Notes: generated by a model from the sequence alone, not told the origin. Shown: positions 17,388-28,078, counted from the stretch's first letter. The stretch: 64,000 nt of DNA from an uncultured Porphyromonadaceae bacterium (GCA_900541555.1 UQKE01000002.1:1-64000), one strand, 5' to 3'. A program made the numbers and translations.

Positions 17388-19928
17388 ATGGAACCTGTCA
17401 TTTACACCTATGATGAGGCTTTTAAAGCATCGTGCGATTACTTTAAGGGCGACGAGTTGGCTGCGCGGGTGTGGGTCAACAAATATGCCTTGAAAGATTC
17501 GTTTGGCAATATTTATGAAAAAACTCCCGACGATATGCATCGTCGCTTGGCGAGGGAAATGGCGCGCATAGAAAAGAAATATGCGAACCCGATGTCCGAA
17601 GATCAAATTTTCAATTTGCTAAAAGACTTTAGATATATTGTGCCGCAGGGCAGCCCGATGGCCGGAATTGGCAATAATTATCAGATTGGGTCTTTATCGA
17701 ATTGTTTCGTTATTGGACTTGATGGTGCTCCTGATTCCTATGGCGGTGTCATCAAAATCGACGAAGAGCAGGTGCAATTGATGAAGCGGCGCGGCGGTGT
17801 AGGGCACGATTTGTCGCATATTCGCCCAAAAGGTTCTCCCGTGAAAAATTCAGCATTGACGTCGACGGGGCTTGTCCCATTTATGGAGCGTTATTCCAAT
17901 TCCACACGCGAAGTGGCGCAAGATGGAAGACGCGGGGCGTTGATGTTGTCTGTCAGCATAAAACATCCGGACAGTGAAGCGTTCATTGACGCGAAAATGA
18001 CGGAAGGAAAGGTTACCGGAGCGAATGTGTCGGTGCGTATCGATGATGATTTCATGAAAGCAGTGGAATCCGGAACCGACTACGAACAGAAATATCCTGT
18101 CGACAGTTCGAATCCGCTTGTGTCGAAAATGATTGACGCAAAAGCGCTATGGCGTAAAATCGTGCATAATGCATGGAAAAGCGCAGAACCCGGTGTCTTG
18201 TTTTGGGATACCATCACGCGTGAGTCTGTGCCGGATTGCTATGCGGATCTTGGCTTTAAGACCATATCGACCAATCCATGCGGAGAAATACCGTTGTGCC
18301 CGTATGACAGCTGCCGGTTGATAGCTGTGAATTTGTATTCTTATGTAAAAGACCCGTTTACGGAAAAAGCATCGTTCGATTTCGAATTGTTTAAAGAGCA
18401 TATAGGATATGCGCAGCGACTGATGGACGATATCATTGATTTGGAAATGGAAAAGATTGATAAAATCTTGGATAAAATCAATTCTGATCCGGAAACCGAT
18501 GAAGTGAAAGAAACGGAACTGCATTTATGGAATAAGATACGCAATAAGACATTGCAAGGTCGTCGCACAGGAGTCGGTACGACGGGCGAAGGAGACATGA
18601 TTGCTGCAATGGGGTTGCGCTATGGAACTCCGGAAGCAACAAACTTCTCGGTGCAAGTGCATAAAACATTGGCAGTCGCGGCTTATCGTTCATCTGTCAA
18701 CATGGCCAAGGAACGAGGCGCATTTTCAATCTTTGATGCGAAACGCGAGGCAAACAATCCGTTTGTCAACAGAATCAAAGCGGAAGATCCGGCTTTATAT
18801 GAAGACATGGTCAAATACGGACGACGAAACATTGCTTGCTTGACGATTGCCCCGACGGGAACAACGAGCCTGATGACGCAGACTACATCGGGAATAGAGC
18901 CGGTGTTTATGCCGGTCTATAAACGGAGACGGAAAGTAAATCCGAACGATCCGAGCGTACATGTGGATTATACGGATGAAACCGGCGACGCATTTGAGGA
19001 ATATATCGTTTATCATCATAAGTTCATCACATGGATGAAGATAAACGGTATTGAGGTGAAGGATAAATATACGCAAGAGGAATTGGACGATTTGGTAAAA
19101 CGGTCGCCCTACTACAAAGCGACAGCCAACGACATTAATTGGCTGGAAAAGGTGAAGATGCAGGGGGCAATCCAGAAATGGGTCGATCATTCAATCAGCG
19201 TGACTATAAATTTGCCTGCAGATGTGACAGAAGATTTGATAGATGAATTGTACATGCATGCATGGAAAGAAGGGTGCAAAGGGTGTACGGTTTATCGTGA
19301 GGGCTCTCGTTCGGGTGTGCTTGTCGCTACGCAGAAAGAGGAAAAGAAGCCGCAATTGCATTCTCCTTTTGAGGAACAATATGTGTTGAAGCGTCCGATA
19401 GAATTGGATGCCGACGTCGTGAGATTCCAGAATAATAAAGAAAAATGGATTGCTTTTGTAGGCTTGCTGAATGGCAAACCCTATGAAATATTTACGGGCC
19501 TTGCAGACGATGAAGATGGCATATTCTGCCCTAAATCTGTGACGAAAGGGAAGATTATAAAATCTTTTGACGAAAATGGAAATAAGCATTACGACTTCCA
19601 ATTTGTCAATCGCAGAGGATACAAGACGACTATCGAAGGCCTTTCGGATAAGTTTAATCCGGAGTATTGGAATTATGCGAAGTTGATTTCAGGAGTGCTT
19701 CGTTATGGCATGCCAATCGACCAAATTATCAAATTGGTAGGAAGCCTTGAATTGAATAGCGAATCGATCAATACTTGGAAGATGGGTGTGGAAAGAGCAT
19801 TGAAGAAATATCTTCCTGATGGCACAAAAGCTAATGGGCAGAAGTGTCCGAATTGCGGCCAAGAGACTTTGATTTATCAAGAAGGTTGCTTGATTTGCAC
19901 TTCGTGTGGCACATCGAGATGCGGATAG
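17388..19928 (+). CDS. nrdJ: Adenosylcobalamin-dependent (class II) ribonucleotide reductase
   Basis: An 846-residue enzyme reducing ribonucleotides to deoxyribonucleotides with coenzyme B12, without oxygen. Seen are the substrate-loop cysteine in GSLSNCFVIGLD, the radical-site block STNPCGEIPLCPYDSCRL, and GTTSLMTQTTSGIEPVF. A C-terminal zinc-ribbon-like tail has three CxxC pairs (CPNCGQ, CLICTSC) and a final Cys near the end for re-reduction. An in-frame extension of 15 codons exists, but the ATG at 17388 starts the family-typical MEPVIYTYDEAF. The gene stands alone with a long leader and is followed after 21 bases by the glucanotransferase. Confidence 0.92.
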   Translation: MEPVIYTYDEAFKASCDYFKGDELAARVWVNKYALKDSFGNIYEKTPDDMHRRLAREMARIEKKYANPMSEDQIFNLLKDFRYIVPQGSPMAGIGNNYQIGSLSNCFVIGLDGAPDSYGGVIKIDEEQVQLMKRRGGVGHDLSHIRPKGSPVKNSALTSTGLVPFMERYSNSTREVAQDGRRGALMLSVSIKHPDSEAFIDAKMTEGKVTGANVSVRIDDDFMKAVESGTDYEQKYPVDSSNPLVSKMIDAKALWRKIVHNAWKSAEPGVLFWDTITRESVPDCYADLGFKTISTNPCGEIPLCPYDSCRLIAVNLYSYVKDPFTEKASFDFELFKEHIGYAQRLMDDIIDLEMEKIDKILDKINSDPETDEVKETELHLWNKIRNKTLQGRRTGVGTTGEGDMIAAMGLRYGTPEATNFSVQVHKTLAVAAYRSSVNMAKERGAFSIFDAKREANNPFVNRIKAEDPALYEDMVKYGRRNIACLTIAPTGTTSLMTQTTSGIEPVFMPVYKRRRKVNPNDPSVHVDYTDETGDAFEEYIVYHHKFITWMKINGIEVKDKYTQEELDDLVKRSPYYKATANDINWLEKVKMQGAIQKWVDHSISVTINLPADVTEDLIDELYMHAWKEGCKGCTVYREGSRSGVLVATQKEEKKPQLHSPFEEQYVLKRPIELDADVVRFQNNKEKWIAFVGLLNGKPYEIFTGLADDEDGIFCPKSVTKGKIIKSFDENGNKHYDFQFVNRRGYKTTIEGLSDKFNPEYWNYAKLISGVLRYGMPIDQIIKLVGSLELNSESINTWKMGVERALKKYLPDGTKANGQKCPNCGQETLIYQEGCLICTSCGTSRCG

Positions 19929-19949
19929 CGCAGAAACTTTTATGCATAA

Positions 19950-22631
19950 ATGAAACTCATTTTCAAGATAAACTATCGCACGGCATGGGGCGAACGCCTA
20001 TATGTCGTCGGAAATATAGCAGCATTAGGCAACGGGGAGAGAAGTAAAGCTCTCCCGTTGTCGTATGTTGGAGATGGAATGTGGATGGCATCTGTGTCGC
20101 TTGTCCGAATGAAGGCGGAAATTTGCTATTCTTATTTTGTTGTGTCGGATAAAGGCGGCATTCGTGCGGAATGGGGGAATCCTCACCGCTTCCGGAAAGT
20201 GAAAGATGCGGAATGTGTCGAATTGCGCGACAGCTGGCAAGAGCGTCCGGCGGACAAATATTATTATTCCACGATGTTTTCTTCGGTTGTTTTTCGCAGG
20301 GAAAATCGTGCAAAAGACGTCATGCCGATTTCGCAATATGCGTTGGTTCGAGTATCAGCTCCATCTGTCAAACCAAATGAAGATTTGTTGATTGTCGGCA
20401 ATTGCCAGATGCTTGGGAATTGGGATGTTTCCAAAGCATTGAAAATGTCGGATTCCAACTATCCCGAATGGAGAGCCTTGATTCCTTTGAATGCGAAGAA
20501 AGGCGTGGTGGAATACAAGTTCGTGAAACGAAATCGTGAAACAGGGCAAGAATATTGGGATAATTGCGACAATCGGATATTGGACGTGTCTGTGCCGGAG
20601 GAACAAAAACATGCAATCATTGTTTCCGGGTTGAAATTTTGCGATTCGGAACGGCCTTGGCGTGGCGCCGGAACGGCGATTCCTGTCTTTTCCATTCGGA
20701 CAGAAGACGATTTTGGAGTCGGAGATTTCCTAAGCATTAAGAAAATGGTGGATTGGCTTTCGGAAACAGGGCAATGCGTATTGCAATTGCTTCCTGTCAA
20801 CGATACGACTTTAACTCGGACATGGATGGATTCTTATCCATATAACGCTAATTCTACGTTTGCCTTGCATCCGATGTATTTAAATTTGAAAGCGATTGGA
20901 GAGTTGAAAGACATCAATCGTCGACGCTATTATGACAGAATTGCAGATGAATTGAATTCTTTGCCGCAAGTCGATTATGAGCGCGTCAATGCTGAAAAAT
21001 CGCATTATGCAAGGGAGATTTATGATGAAATCGGGGGCACTGTTACCCGAACAAATGAATTTCGGCAGTTTGTCAAAGAAAACATCTATTGGCTGAAAAA
21101 TTATGCAGCTTTTTGTTTCTTGAGAGATGAATTTGGCACGGCCGATTTTTCGAGCTGGGGAGAAAATGCTGTTTTTAACCAAGCACAAATAGATGCGTTG
21201 TGCGAAGCGAATCCGAAAGAAATAGAGTTTGTATATTTTGTGCAATTTTATTTGCATAAGCAATTACGAGAGGCTCGTGATTATGCTCATGCCCATGGAG
21301 TCGCATTGAAAGGTGACATTCCGATTGGAATCAGCCGAACAAGCGTAGATGCTTGGACGAATCCGGAATTGTTTAATATGGATTTTCAAGCAGGAGCGCC
21401 ACCGGACGATTTTTCCAAAGAGGGACAAAATTGGGGATTCCCGACATATAATTGGGAGCGAATGGCATCGGACGGATTCCTTTGGTGGAAAAACCGAATG
21501 CGTAAAATGTCGGAATATTTTGATTTGTATAGAATTGATCATATTCTTGGTTTTTTCCGGATTTGGCAAGTTCCAATTTCAGAGATACATGGGTTGTTAG
21601 GGCGTTTTTATCCCGCTTTGCCCTTGTCGGTCGAGGAATTGTCGAAACGGTATGGGTTTCATTTGCAGCCGGAAGAACATTTGAGCCCCTACATAACAGA
21701 TGATACCGTCGAAGAGCTTTTTGGCAATTATGCCGAGGCCGCAAAGAGCAGATTCCTGCGACCAATCGGAAATCAGCGTTATGCCTTGAAAGACAGTGTC
21801 GATACGCAACGGAAGGTCGAAATGTATTTTGCCGGAAAATCGGCATCTTCGCAAAACCGTATAATGGAAACGGCTCTTTACCGATTGATTGACGATGTGT
21901 TGTTTGTCGAGGATTCCGTGGAGAAGGGCAAATATCATCCGCGTATTGCCGCTCAAAGTACAAGCGCTTATGCTGCATTGCCGGAAGCCGAGCAAGCAGC
22001 CTTTAATGCCGCGTATAACGATTTCTATTATCATCGGCACAATGAGTATTGGTTTGAAGAAGCGATGAAGAAATTGCCGGAGCTTGTCGAATCTACCGAC
22101 ATGCTTGCATGTGGCGAAGATTTGGGCATGATACCCGATTGCGTGCCTATGGCAATGAGGGAACTTCAAATTTTGTCGCTTGAAATTCAAAGGATGCCTA
22201 AAATTTTAGGAATTGAATTTGGCGAGCCTCTGCGTTATCCTTATTTGTCGGTTTGCACCACTTCAACCCATGATATGTGTGGTATCCGGCAATGGTGGGA
22301 AGAAAATCATGAGCGATCCCAACGTTTTTTTAGGATAATGTTGGAGCAGCAAGGCGAAGCACCCTCGAATGCTGAACCGTGGATTTGCGATTCGATAGTT
22401 GATCGCCATTTGAAATCTCCTGCGATGCTGGCAATCTTGCCTTGGCAGGATTGGATATCTATTGATGGAGAATTGAGGCATTCGAATCCTTGCGACGAGC
22501 AGATTAATGAGCCTTCAAATCCGCGACATTATTGGCGATACCGTATGCATCTTACGGTTGAGAAATTATTACGTTCTGCCGTATTTAATTCAAATCTTCG
22601 AAACAAAGTGAGAAATGCCGGCAGGGGATAA
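19950..22631 (+). CDS. malQ: 4-alpha-glucanotransferase (amylomaltase) with N-terminal starch-binding domains
   Basis: An 893-residue cytoplasmic GH77 enzyme that transfers alpha-1,4-glucan segments between maltodextrins. Two CBM20-like domains occupy about residues 1-230 (WGERLYVVGNIAALGNG; LLIVGNCQMLGNWDVSKAL). The catalytic barrel follows. The nucleophile aspartate is in YRIDHILGFFR, the acid/base glutamate in ACGEDLGMIPDCVP, and a further conserved Asp in STHDMCGI. This long two-CBM20 form is the plant-DPE2-like type common in Bacteroidota. It complements the glucan operon at 6-10.7 kb although unlinked to it. Confidence 0.92.
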   Translation: MKLIFKINYRTAWGERLYVVGNIAALGNGERSKALPLSYVGDGMWMASVSLVRMKAEICYSYFVVSDKGGIRAEWGNPHRFRKVKDAECVELRDSWQERPADKYYYSTMFSSVVFRRENRAKDVMPISQYALVRVSAPSVKPNEDLLIVGNCQMLGNWDVSKALKMSDSNYPEWRALIPLNAKKGVVEYKFVKRNRETGQEYWDNCDNRILDVSVPEEQKHAIIVSGLKFCDSERPWRGAGTAIPVFSIRTEDDFGVGDFLSIKKMVDWLSETGQCVLQLLPVNDTTLTRTWMDSYPYNANSTFALHPMYLNLKAIGELKDINRRRYYDRIADELNSLPQVDYERVNAEKSHYAREIYDEIGGTVTRTNEFRQFVKENIYWLKNYAAFCFLRDEFGTADFSSWGENAVFNQAQIDALCEANPKEIEFVYFVQFYLHKQLREARDYAHAHGVALKGDIPIGISRTSVDAWTNPELFNMDFQAGAPPDDFSKEGQNWGFPTYNWERMASDGFLWWKNRMRKMSEYFDLYRIDHILGFFRIWQVPISEIHGLLGRFYPALPLSVEELSKRYGFHLQPEEHLSPYITDDTVEELFGNYAEAAKSRFLRPIGNQRYALKDSVDTQRKVEMYFAGKSASSQNRIMETALYRLIDDVLFVEDSVEKGKYHPRIAAQSTSAYAALPEAEQAAFNAAYNDFYYHRHNEYWFEEAMKKLPELVESTDMLACGEDLGMIPDCVPMAMRELQILSLEIQRMPKILGIEFGEPLRYPYLSVCTTSTHDMCGIRQWWEENHERSQRFFRIMLEQQGEAPSNAEPWICDSIVDRHLKSPAMLAILPWQDWISIDGELRHSNPCDEQINEPSNPRHYWRYRMHLTVEKLLRSAVFNSNLRNKVRNAGRG

Positions 22632-22643
22632 TGATATTTTTAG

Positions 22644-22651
22644 TAAGTTTG
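22644..22651 (+). promoter_or_regulatory. Weak candidate -7 box (TAAGTTTG) before ftsE
   Basis: TAAGTTTG 22 bases before the ftsE ATG, in the 42-base gap after malQ. No -33 partner is seen, so ftsE may instead be read from upstream. Confidence 0.25.
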
Positions 22652-22673
22652 TGGGATAAAAAGCAGAAATCGC

Positions 22674-23366
22674 ATGGCAGCCATTATCGATTATAAGAAT
22701 GTTGAAATATACAGAAAGGAATTGCTTGTATTAAAGAATGTGAACTTTTCTCTCGACGAGGGACAATTCACATATTTGATAGGTCGTGTCGGGAGCGGCA
22801 AAAGCAGCCTGATGAAAACGATGTATGCGGAAATTCCGATAGAAGGCGGCGAGGCGCGAATTTTTAATTATGATTTGCGTGCCATCCGTCGAAAAGAAGT
22901 GCCGATGTTGCGTCGAAAGATTGGGGTCGTTTTTCAAGATTTCCAATTATTGTCCGATCGTTCCGTATACGACAATTTGCTGTTTGTCTTGAAAGCCACA
23001 GGATGGAAGAGCAAAATGGAAATTGACGAGCGTATTTCCACGGTGTTGAAAGAAGTAGGGATGGGCAACAAGTCATATAAAATGCCCCACGAGTTGTCCG
23101 GCGGCGAACAGCAGCGCATCGCCATCGCGAGAGCTTTGTTGAACAAACCATCTTTGATATTGGCTGATGAGCCGACCGGAAACCTTGATAATGAAACAGG
23201 CCGCCAAATCATGACATTATTGCATAGCATCTGCAAGGAAGGTACCGCGATTATCATGGCAACACATAATATTGGCTTGACGGTCGATTTCCCCGCGAGA
23301 ATAGTGCGATGTGAGGATAAGAAGATTGTTGAGTGCGATCCCGTAAAAACAACGAAAGAAGAATGA
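22674..23366 (+). CDS. ftsE: Cell-division ABC transporter ATP-binding protein FtsE
   Basis: A 230-residue ABC ATPase: Walker A GRVGSGKS, signature [15 protein letters not shown], Walker [10 protein letters not shown], and the switch His in MATHNIG. FtsE with FtsX controls peptidoglycan hydrolases at the division site. ftsX is not adjacent, which is usual in Bacteroidota. The stop overlaps the aspartokinase start by 4 bases (ATGA), so it is translationally coupled to amino-acid genes rather than to ftsX. Another small ABC exporter ATPase is the alternative. Confidence 0.8.
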   Translation: MAAIIDYKNVEIYRKELLVLKNVNFSLDEGQFTYLIGRVGSGKSSLMKTMYAEIPIEGGEARIFNYDLRAIRRKEVPMLRRKIGVVFQDFQLLSDRSVYDNLLFVLKATGWKSKMEIDERISTVLKEVGMGNKSYKMPHELSGGEQQRIAIARALLNKPSLILADEPTGNLDNETGRQIMTLLHSICKEGTAIIMATHNIGLTVDFPARIVRCEDKKIVECDPVKTTKEE

Positions 23367-24682
23367 AAGTTTTGAAATTCGGTGGCACCTCGGTGGGGTC
23401 GGCCGAGCGCATAGCGAAAGTTGCGGACATTATCACTGAAAGAGGCAAAAATATCGTCGTGCTTTCAGCAATGGCCGGAACGACTGACACGCTTGTAGAA
23501 ATAACAGACTATTTGTATAAAAAAAATACAAGCGGAGCAAAAGAAACGATTAATAAATTGGAATGCCGATATGATCAGACAATAGGCAGTTTGTATGATT
23601 CTGAAGCGGCAAAGCAACAAGCAAAAAACGAAATACGAGCTTGTTTTAATTATTTGAGGTCTCTTGTAAAGAACGTTTTTTCGGAAATAGAAGAAAAAGA
23701 GATACTTGCACAGGGAGAATTAATGTCGACAAGCATGATGGACGTTTATTTGCGAGAGAAAGGCGTGAAGTCTGTTTTGATTCCGGCATTAGATTATATG
23801 AAAATAGATTCGGACGACAATCCGGATTTGCAATATATAAAACAGCGGTTATCCAATTTGCTTGACAAATACCCAAAAGCTGATGTTTATATAACGCAAG
23901 GCTATATTTGCCGAAATGCTCGCGGCGCGGTAGACAATCTTCATCGAGGAGGAAGCGACTATTCTGCTTCGTTGATAGGAGCCGCAATAGATGCAGAAGA
24001 AATTGAAATATGGACCGATATCGACGGAATGCACAACAACGACCCTCGTTATGTGGAAGGCACGCGTCCTGTCGAAAAATTGAATTTCGAAGAAGCGGCA
24101 GAATTGGCATATTTTGGAGCGAAGATATTGCATCCCGCTTGCATCCAACCTGCAAAATTGAACAATATACCGGTACGCTTGCTGAACACGCTGGATCCAT
24201 TGGCTCAGGGGACGTTGATTGGAAATGATTCAGTGGAAAACGCTATTAAGGCGATTGCTGCAAAAGACAATATTACGGTCATAAAAATAAAGTCAAGCCG
24301 GATGTTGCAAGCTTATGGATTTCTTAGAAAAGTGTTCGAAATTTTTGAGTCATATAAAACGCCTATTGACATGGTAGCGACATCAGAAGTAGGGGTGTCG
24401 GTATCGATCGACAATGAAAAAAAGATTGACGACATCGTCGACGAACTTCGTAAATTCGGGACTGTCACAATCGATCGCGATATGGTCATTATTTGCGTGG
24501 TAGGGAATCTTGCGTGGCAAAAAGGAGGCTATGAAGCGAAAGCGATTGCAGCATTGGAGGATATCCCGACACGAATGATTTGCTATGGTGGCAGTGACTA
24601 TAATATTTCTTTTTTGGTGAGAAAGGAAGATAAGATAAAGGCACTTAACAGGCTTAGTGCCCAATTGTTTGACAAACATTGA
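23363..24682 (+). CDS. lysC: Aspartate kinase
   Basis: A 439-residue monofunctional aspartokinase making aspartyl phosphate, the first step to lysine, diaminopimelate, threonine and methionine. The kinase domain starts [18 protein letters not shown] and has the aspartate-binding [13 protein letters not shown]. Two ACT domains end the protein ([26 protein letters not shown]), so feedback inhibition by an amino acid is expected. The start was set at the ATG overlapping the ftsE stop, not 10 codons upstream. It is followed by lysA. Confidence 0.92.
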   Translation: MKVLKFGGTSVGSAERIAKVADIITERGKNIVVLSAMAGTTDTLVEITDYLYKKNTSGAKETINKLECRYDQTIGSLYDSEAAKQQAKNEIRACFNYLRSLVKNVFSEIEEKEILAQGELMSTSMMDVYLREKGVKSVLIPALDYMKIDSDDNPDLQYIKQRLSNLLDKYPKADVYITQGYICRNARGAVDNLHRGGSDYSASLIGAAIDAEEIEIWTDIDGMHNNDPRYVEGTRPVEKLNFEEAAELAYFGAKILHPACIQPAKLNNIPVRLLNTLDPLAQGTLIGNDSVENAIKAIAAKDNITVIKIKSSRMLQAYGFLRKVFEIFESYKTPIDMVATSEVGVSVSIDNEKKIDDIVDELRKFGTVTIDRDMVIICVVGNLAWQKGGYEAKAIAALEDIPTRMICYGGSDYNISFLVRKEDKIKALNRLSAQLFDKH

Positions 24683-24699
24683 AGAAATTAAATACAGTT

Positions 24700-25860
24700 A
24701 TGGCAATTTTTCCAATAGAGGAATTCGATAAATACGAAACGCCGTTTTATTATTACGATGTTGAATTGCTAAAACGGACGCTATCCGCTGTCGGCAACAT
24801 GGCGAGAAATAGTGGTTGTCATGTTCATTATGCCATGAAGGCCAATGCCAATCCACGAATTTTGGCGTTGGTCAAAGAGGCCGGAATGGGAGTGGATTGC
24901 GTCAGCGGCGGAGAAATAAGCGCTGCGCTTGAAGCCGGATTTGAAGGCAGTAAAATTATGTTTGCCGGAGTGGGGAAGGCCGATAAGGAAATAGAACTGG
25001 CATTAGAAGCAAATATCAGATGCTTTAATGTGGAATCGCTTCCGGAATTGATAAACATCAATGAAATCGCAAAGAGAAAAAGTGTGATGGCGCGTGTAGC
25101 GGTTCGGGTTAATCCAAATATCGACGCCCATACGCATCATTATATCACCACCGGAGTGAATGGAAATAAGTTTGGCATTGAATTGGAGGATCTTGACGAA
25201 TTTGTCAATACTGCGCTTGTTTCGGAAAATATAGACCTTTGTGGCGTGCATTTTCATATCGGATCGCAAATCTTGGATAAAGAGCCATTCAAGGCATTGT
25301 GTGGCAAGGTTGAGGATGTGCTTGCCCGGCTTGAAAGATTGGGCGCGTTAATTACCATAGTCGATGTCGGAGGAGGTTTGGGAATCGACTATGACGCACC
25401 GGACGAGCATCCAATCCCCGATTTCGAAAATTATTTTCAGATATTTGAAAATGGATTGCGGTTGAAGCCCGGACAAGAGTTGCATTTTGAACCGGGCAGG
25501 GCTTTGGTAGGGCAATGCGGGTCGCTAATAACGAAAGTGTTATATGTGAAAGAAAGCATTGGCCGGAAGTTTGTGATTGTCGATGGCGGAATGAACGATT
25601 TGATTCGTCCGGCATTGTATCAAGCACACCATAAAATAGAAAATATATCGTCGGTATCGCATGTCGACGATATATATGATGTAGTGGGTCCGATATGTGA
25701 AAGTTCGGATTGTTTTGGCACGGACGAACGCTTGCCTATTGTTTCTCGAGGGGATTATTTGGCGTTGCGCTCGGCAGGGGCATACGGAGAGGTTATGGCT
25801 TCTTCCTACAATTGCCGTCCATTGCCTCGCAGCATTTTTTCAGACAATCTGTTTCTTTAA
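24700..25860 (+). CDS. lysA: Diaminopimelate decarboxylase
   Basis: A 386-residue PLP enzyme for the last step of lysine synthesis. The PLP lysine is in HYAMKANANP, the phosphate-binding glycines in DVGGGLGIDYD, the substrate EPGR in HFEPGRALVG, and the partner-subunit cysteine in GPICESSDCFG. The ATG at 24700 is preferred over a TTG seven codons upstream that overlaps lysC. lysC-lysA forms a lysine unit with ftsE in front. Confidence 0.92.
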   Translation: MAIFPIEEFDKYETPFYYYDVELLKRTLSAVGNMARNSGCHVHYAMKANANPRILALVKEAGMGVDCVSGGEISAALEAGFEGSKIMFAGVGKADKEIELALEANIRCFNVESLPELININEIAKRKSVMARVAVRVNPNIDAHTHHYITTGVNGNKFGIELEDLDEFVNTALVSENIDLCGVHFHIGSQILDKEPFKALCGKVEDVLARLERLGALITIVDVGGGLGIDYDAPDEHPIPDFENYFQIFENGLRLKPGQELHFEPGRALVGQCGSLITKVLYVKESIGRKFVIVDGGMNDLIRPALYQAHHKIENISSVSHVDDIYDVVGPICESSDCFGTDERLPIVSRGDYLALRSAGAYGEVMASSYNCRPLPRSIFSDNLFL

Positions 25861-25871
25861 AAGAGATTGCA

Positions 25872-26177
25872 CTAAGTATTTAGCACATCTTCAACGGCTT
25901 GTTTGAGAATGGAAAGTCGTTGCAGACCAACTTGTCGCCAATGGATTTCTCCATTTTTGAATATAAAGATGCTGGGAATCGATTGCACGTTGAATTCTTG
26001 TGCCAACGCTTCGTTTTTGTCGACATCGACTTTAATGATTCTAACTTTATCTCCAATTGCAGTTTTTAGTTCTTCAAGAATGGGGTGCATTCTTTGGCAT
26101 GGAGCGCACCATGTGGCGTAAAAATCTACCAATGTGGGTGTCGATGATGAGATGATTTCTTTAAATTGCTCAGCCAT
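25872..26177 (-). CDS. Thioredoxin with a CAPC active site
   Basis: A 101-residue single-domain thioredoxin with no signal peptide. The redox motif is W-C-A-P-C at 23-27, where classical thioredoxins have CGPC. The cis-proline loop (QSIPSIFIFKNG) is present. The change of Gly to Ala next to the first Cys is seen in a minority of bacterial thioredoxins and shifts redox potential modestly. It ends 12 bases from the convergent lysA gene. Confidence 0.88.
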   Translation of the reverse strand: MAEQFKEIISSSTPTLVDFYATWCAPCQRMHPILEELKTAIGDKVRIIKVDVDKNEALAQEFNVQSIPSIFIFKNGEIHWRQVGLQRLSILKQAVEDVLNT

Positions 26178-26247
26178 GTGATTTAATTTTTTTGATTAAA
26201 CGATTAATCCGCATGCTTGGTTCATTGATTTTGTAATAGCCATGAAA

Positions 26248-26285
26248 AAACGGTCGAATACGCGCCTAACGTAATTCGACCGTTT
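26248..26285 (-). terminator. Terminator downstream of the phosphoglucomutase gene
   Basis: Perfect 12-base stem AAACGGTCGAAT / ATTCGACCGTTT with a 14-base loop. It lies 19 bases past the end of the minus-strand phosphomutase gene and before the thioredoxin gene. Confidence 0.8.
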
Positions 26286-26303
26286 CTTTTGATTTAATGG
26301 AAT

Positions 26304-28049
26304 TTAGATGCCTAAATCTTTTTTGATGCTTTCGATTTTTCCATCAGCTTCTTGAGTAACTTTTAGATAATCCGCAGCATCTTTCAGAGGGATATGCACT
26401 TCAATATAAAATTTGATTTTAGGCTCTGTTCCCGATGGGCGGATAGACACTTTCGTGTGGTCTTCCGTGAAATATTGCAATACGTTGGATGTAACCGGCA
26501 TTTCGAGGTCTGTTGTTTTGCCGGTTGCCATGTCGGTTTGTTTCAATGTCTGATAATCTTTGACTATCGACACTTTTGAACCTGCAAGCGTTTTTGGAGA
26601 GTTCTCACGGAATTGCTTCATGATCGCAGCAATTTCTTCAGCTCCGGATTTTCCTTTGCGTACAAGCGAAATGCCTTTTTCGCGTGAAAATCCATATTTT
26701 AGGTATATGTCTTGAAGCATGTCGATCATGTTCATTCCTTTGTCTTTTGCCCACGCTGCAATTTCAGCCATTAGCGATATGGCAGAAACAGAATCTTTGT
26801 CGCGCACAAAATCTTCAACAAGAAAACCATAACTTTCTTCACCGCCGCCAAGATATCTTGCTTTTCCTTCGTTTTTGCGCATAATGTCGGCTATCCATTT
26901 AAATCCGGTATAGCAGTCGTACATTTTAATTTTATGCGCGTCGGCGATAGACTTGATAGTTTCTGTCGTGACGATGGTTTTGACGATATATTCGTTTCCT
27001 GTCAAACGTCCTAATTCTGCATTTCGCGTCATCAAATAGTTTAAGAATATAAGTACTATCTGATTGCCGTTCACGAGCACATATTCTCCATTATTGTCGC
27101 GAATGACTACGCCGATGCGGTCGGCATCGGGGTCGGAAGCCATGACAAGCTCGGCTCCGGTTTCTTTTGCCTTTTCAATGCCCATGGCCATGGCAGAAGG
27201 TTCTTCGGGATTGGGCGATGCCACAGTCGGGAAGTCTCCGCTGAGCACTTCTTGTTCGGGGACGCCAATAACGTTTGTAAACCCGAAATTTTTCAAAGAG
27301 CGTGGTATTAGCTTCAATCCGGTTCCATGAATTGGCGTATACACGATCTTCATGTCGTGATGCCTTTTGATGGCATCGGGACTTAATGACAATGTTTTGA
27401 TTTTGTCAAGGAAAATCTTGTCGATGTCTTCTCCGATGATTTCTATCTTTGATTTGTCTCCGTTGAATTTGATGTCTTTTACGTCGGTAACTTCGTTGAC
27501 GTATTTAATTGTGTTGGCATCGTGTGGAGGAATCATTTGGGCGCCATCGTCCCAATATGCTTTGTATCCGTTGTATTCTTTGGGATTGTGGGAGGCGGTG
27601 ATGATTACACCGCTTTGGCATCCAAGATGGCGGATGGCAAACGACATTTCAGGAGTTGGGCGGCAAGAATCGAACAAGTAAACTTTAATTCCATTTGCGG
27701 AAAAAATATTAGCGACAGTTTCTGCAAACAATCGGCTGTTGTTGCGCACATCGTGTCCGACAACTACTTTGATTTCTGAAAGATTTGCAAAAGCTGTTTT
27801 CAGATAGTTGGCCAATCCTTGCGTTGCAGCTCCTACGGTATAAATGTTCATGCGATTTGTGCCTGCGCCCATAATTCCTCGCAAGCCTCCGGTTCCGAAT
27901 TCAAGGTCTTTGTAGAAAGATTCTATCAACTCGGTTTTGTCTTCATTGTCGAGCATGGCTTTCACTGTGGCTCTGGTATTCTCATCGTATTCCGGCCCAA
28001 GCCATTTCTCTGCTTTTTTCGTGACTTCTTTTAAAAGTTCGTTATCCAT
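26304..28049 (-). CDS. Phosphoglucomutase/phosphomannomutase (alpha-D-phosphohexomutase)
   Basis: A 581-residue cytosolic enzyme interconverting hexose 1- and 6-phosphates, linking glucan synthesis and breakdown to glycolysis. All four family loops are visible: catalytic serine ITASHNPKEYNGYK, metal-binding DPDADRIGVV, sugar-binding GGGEESYGFL, and phosphate-binding RPSGTEPKIKFY. The roughly 580-residue length matches PGM2-like enzymes rather than 450-residue mutases. It has its own promoter and terminator. Confidence 0.92.
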   Translation of the reverse strand: MDNELLKEVTKKAEKWLGPEYDENTRATVKAMLDNEDKTELIESFYKDLEFGTGGLRGIMGAGTNRMNIYTVGAATQGLANYLKTAFANLSEIKVVVGHDVRNNSRLFAETVANIFSANGIKVYLFDSCRPTPEMSFAIRHLGCQSGVIITASHNPKEYNGYKAYWDDGAQMIPPHDANTIKYVNEVTDVKDIKFNGDKSKIEIIGEDIDKIFLDKIKTLSLSPDAIKRHHDMKIVYTPIHGTGLKLIPRSLKNFGFTNVIGVPEQEVLSGDFPTVASPNPEEPSAMAMGIEKAKETGAELVMASDPDADRIGVVIRDNNGEYVLVNGNQIVLIFLNYLMTRNAELGRLTGNEYIVKTIVTTETIKSIADAHKIKMYDCYTGFKWIADIMRKNEGKARYLGGGEESYGFLVEDFVRDKDSVSAISLMAEIAAWAKDKGMNMIDMLQDIYLKYGFSREKGISLVRKGKSGAEEIAAIMKQFRENSPKTLAGSKVSIVKDYQTLKQTDMATGKTTDLEMPVTSNVLQYFTEDHTKVSIRPSGTEPKIKFYIEVHIPLKDAADYLKVTQEADGKIESIKKDLGI

Positions 28050-28078
28050 ATCGTATTTAGATTTTAGATTAATTTCTC

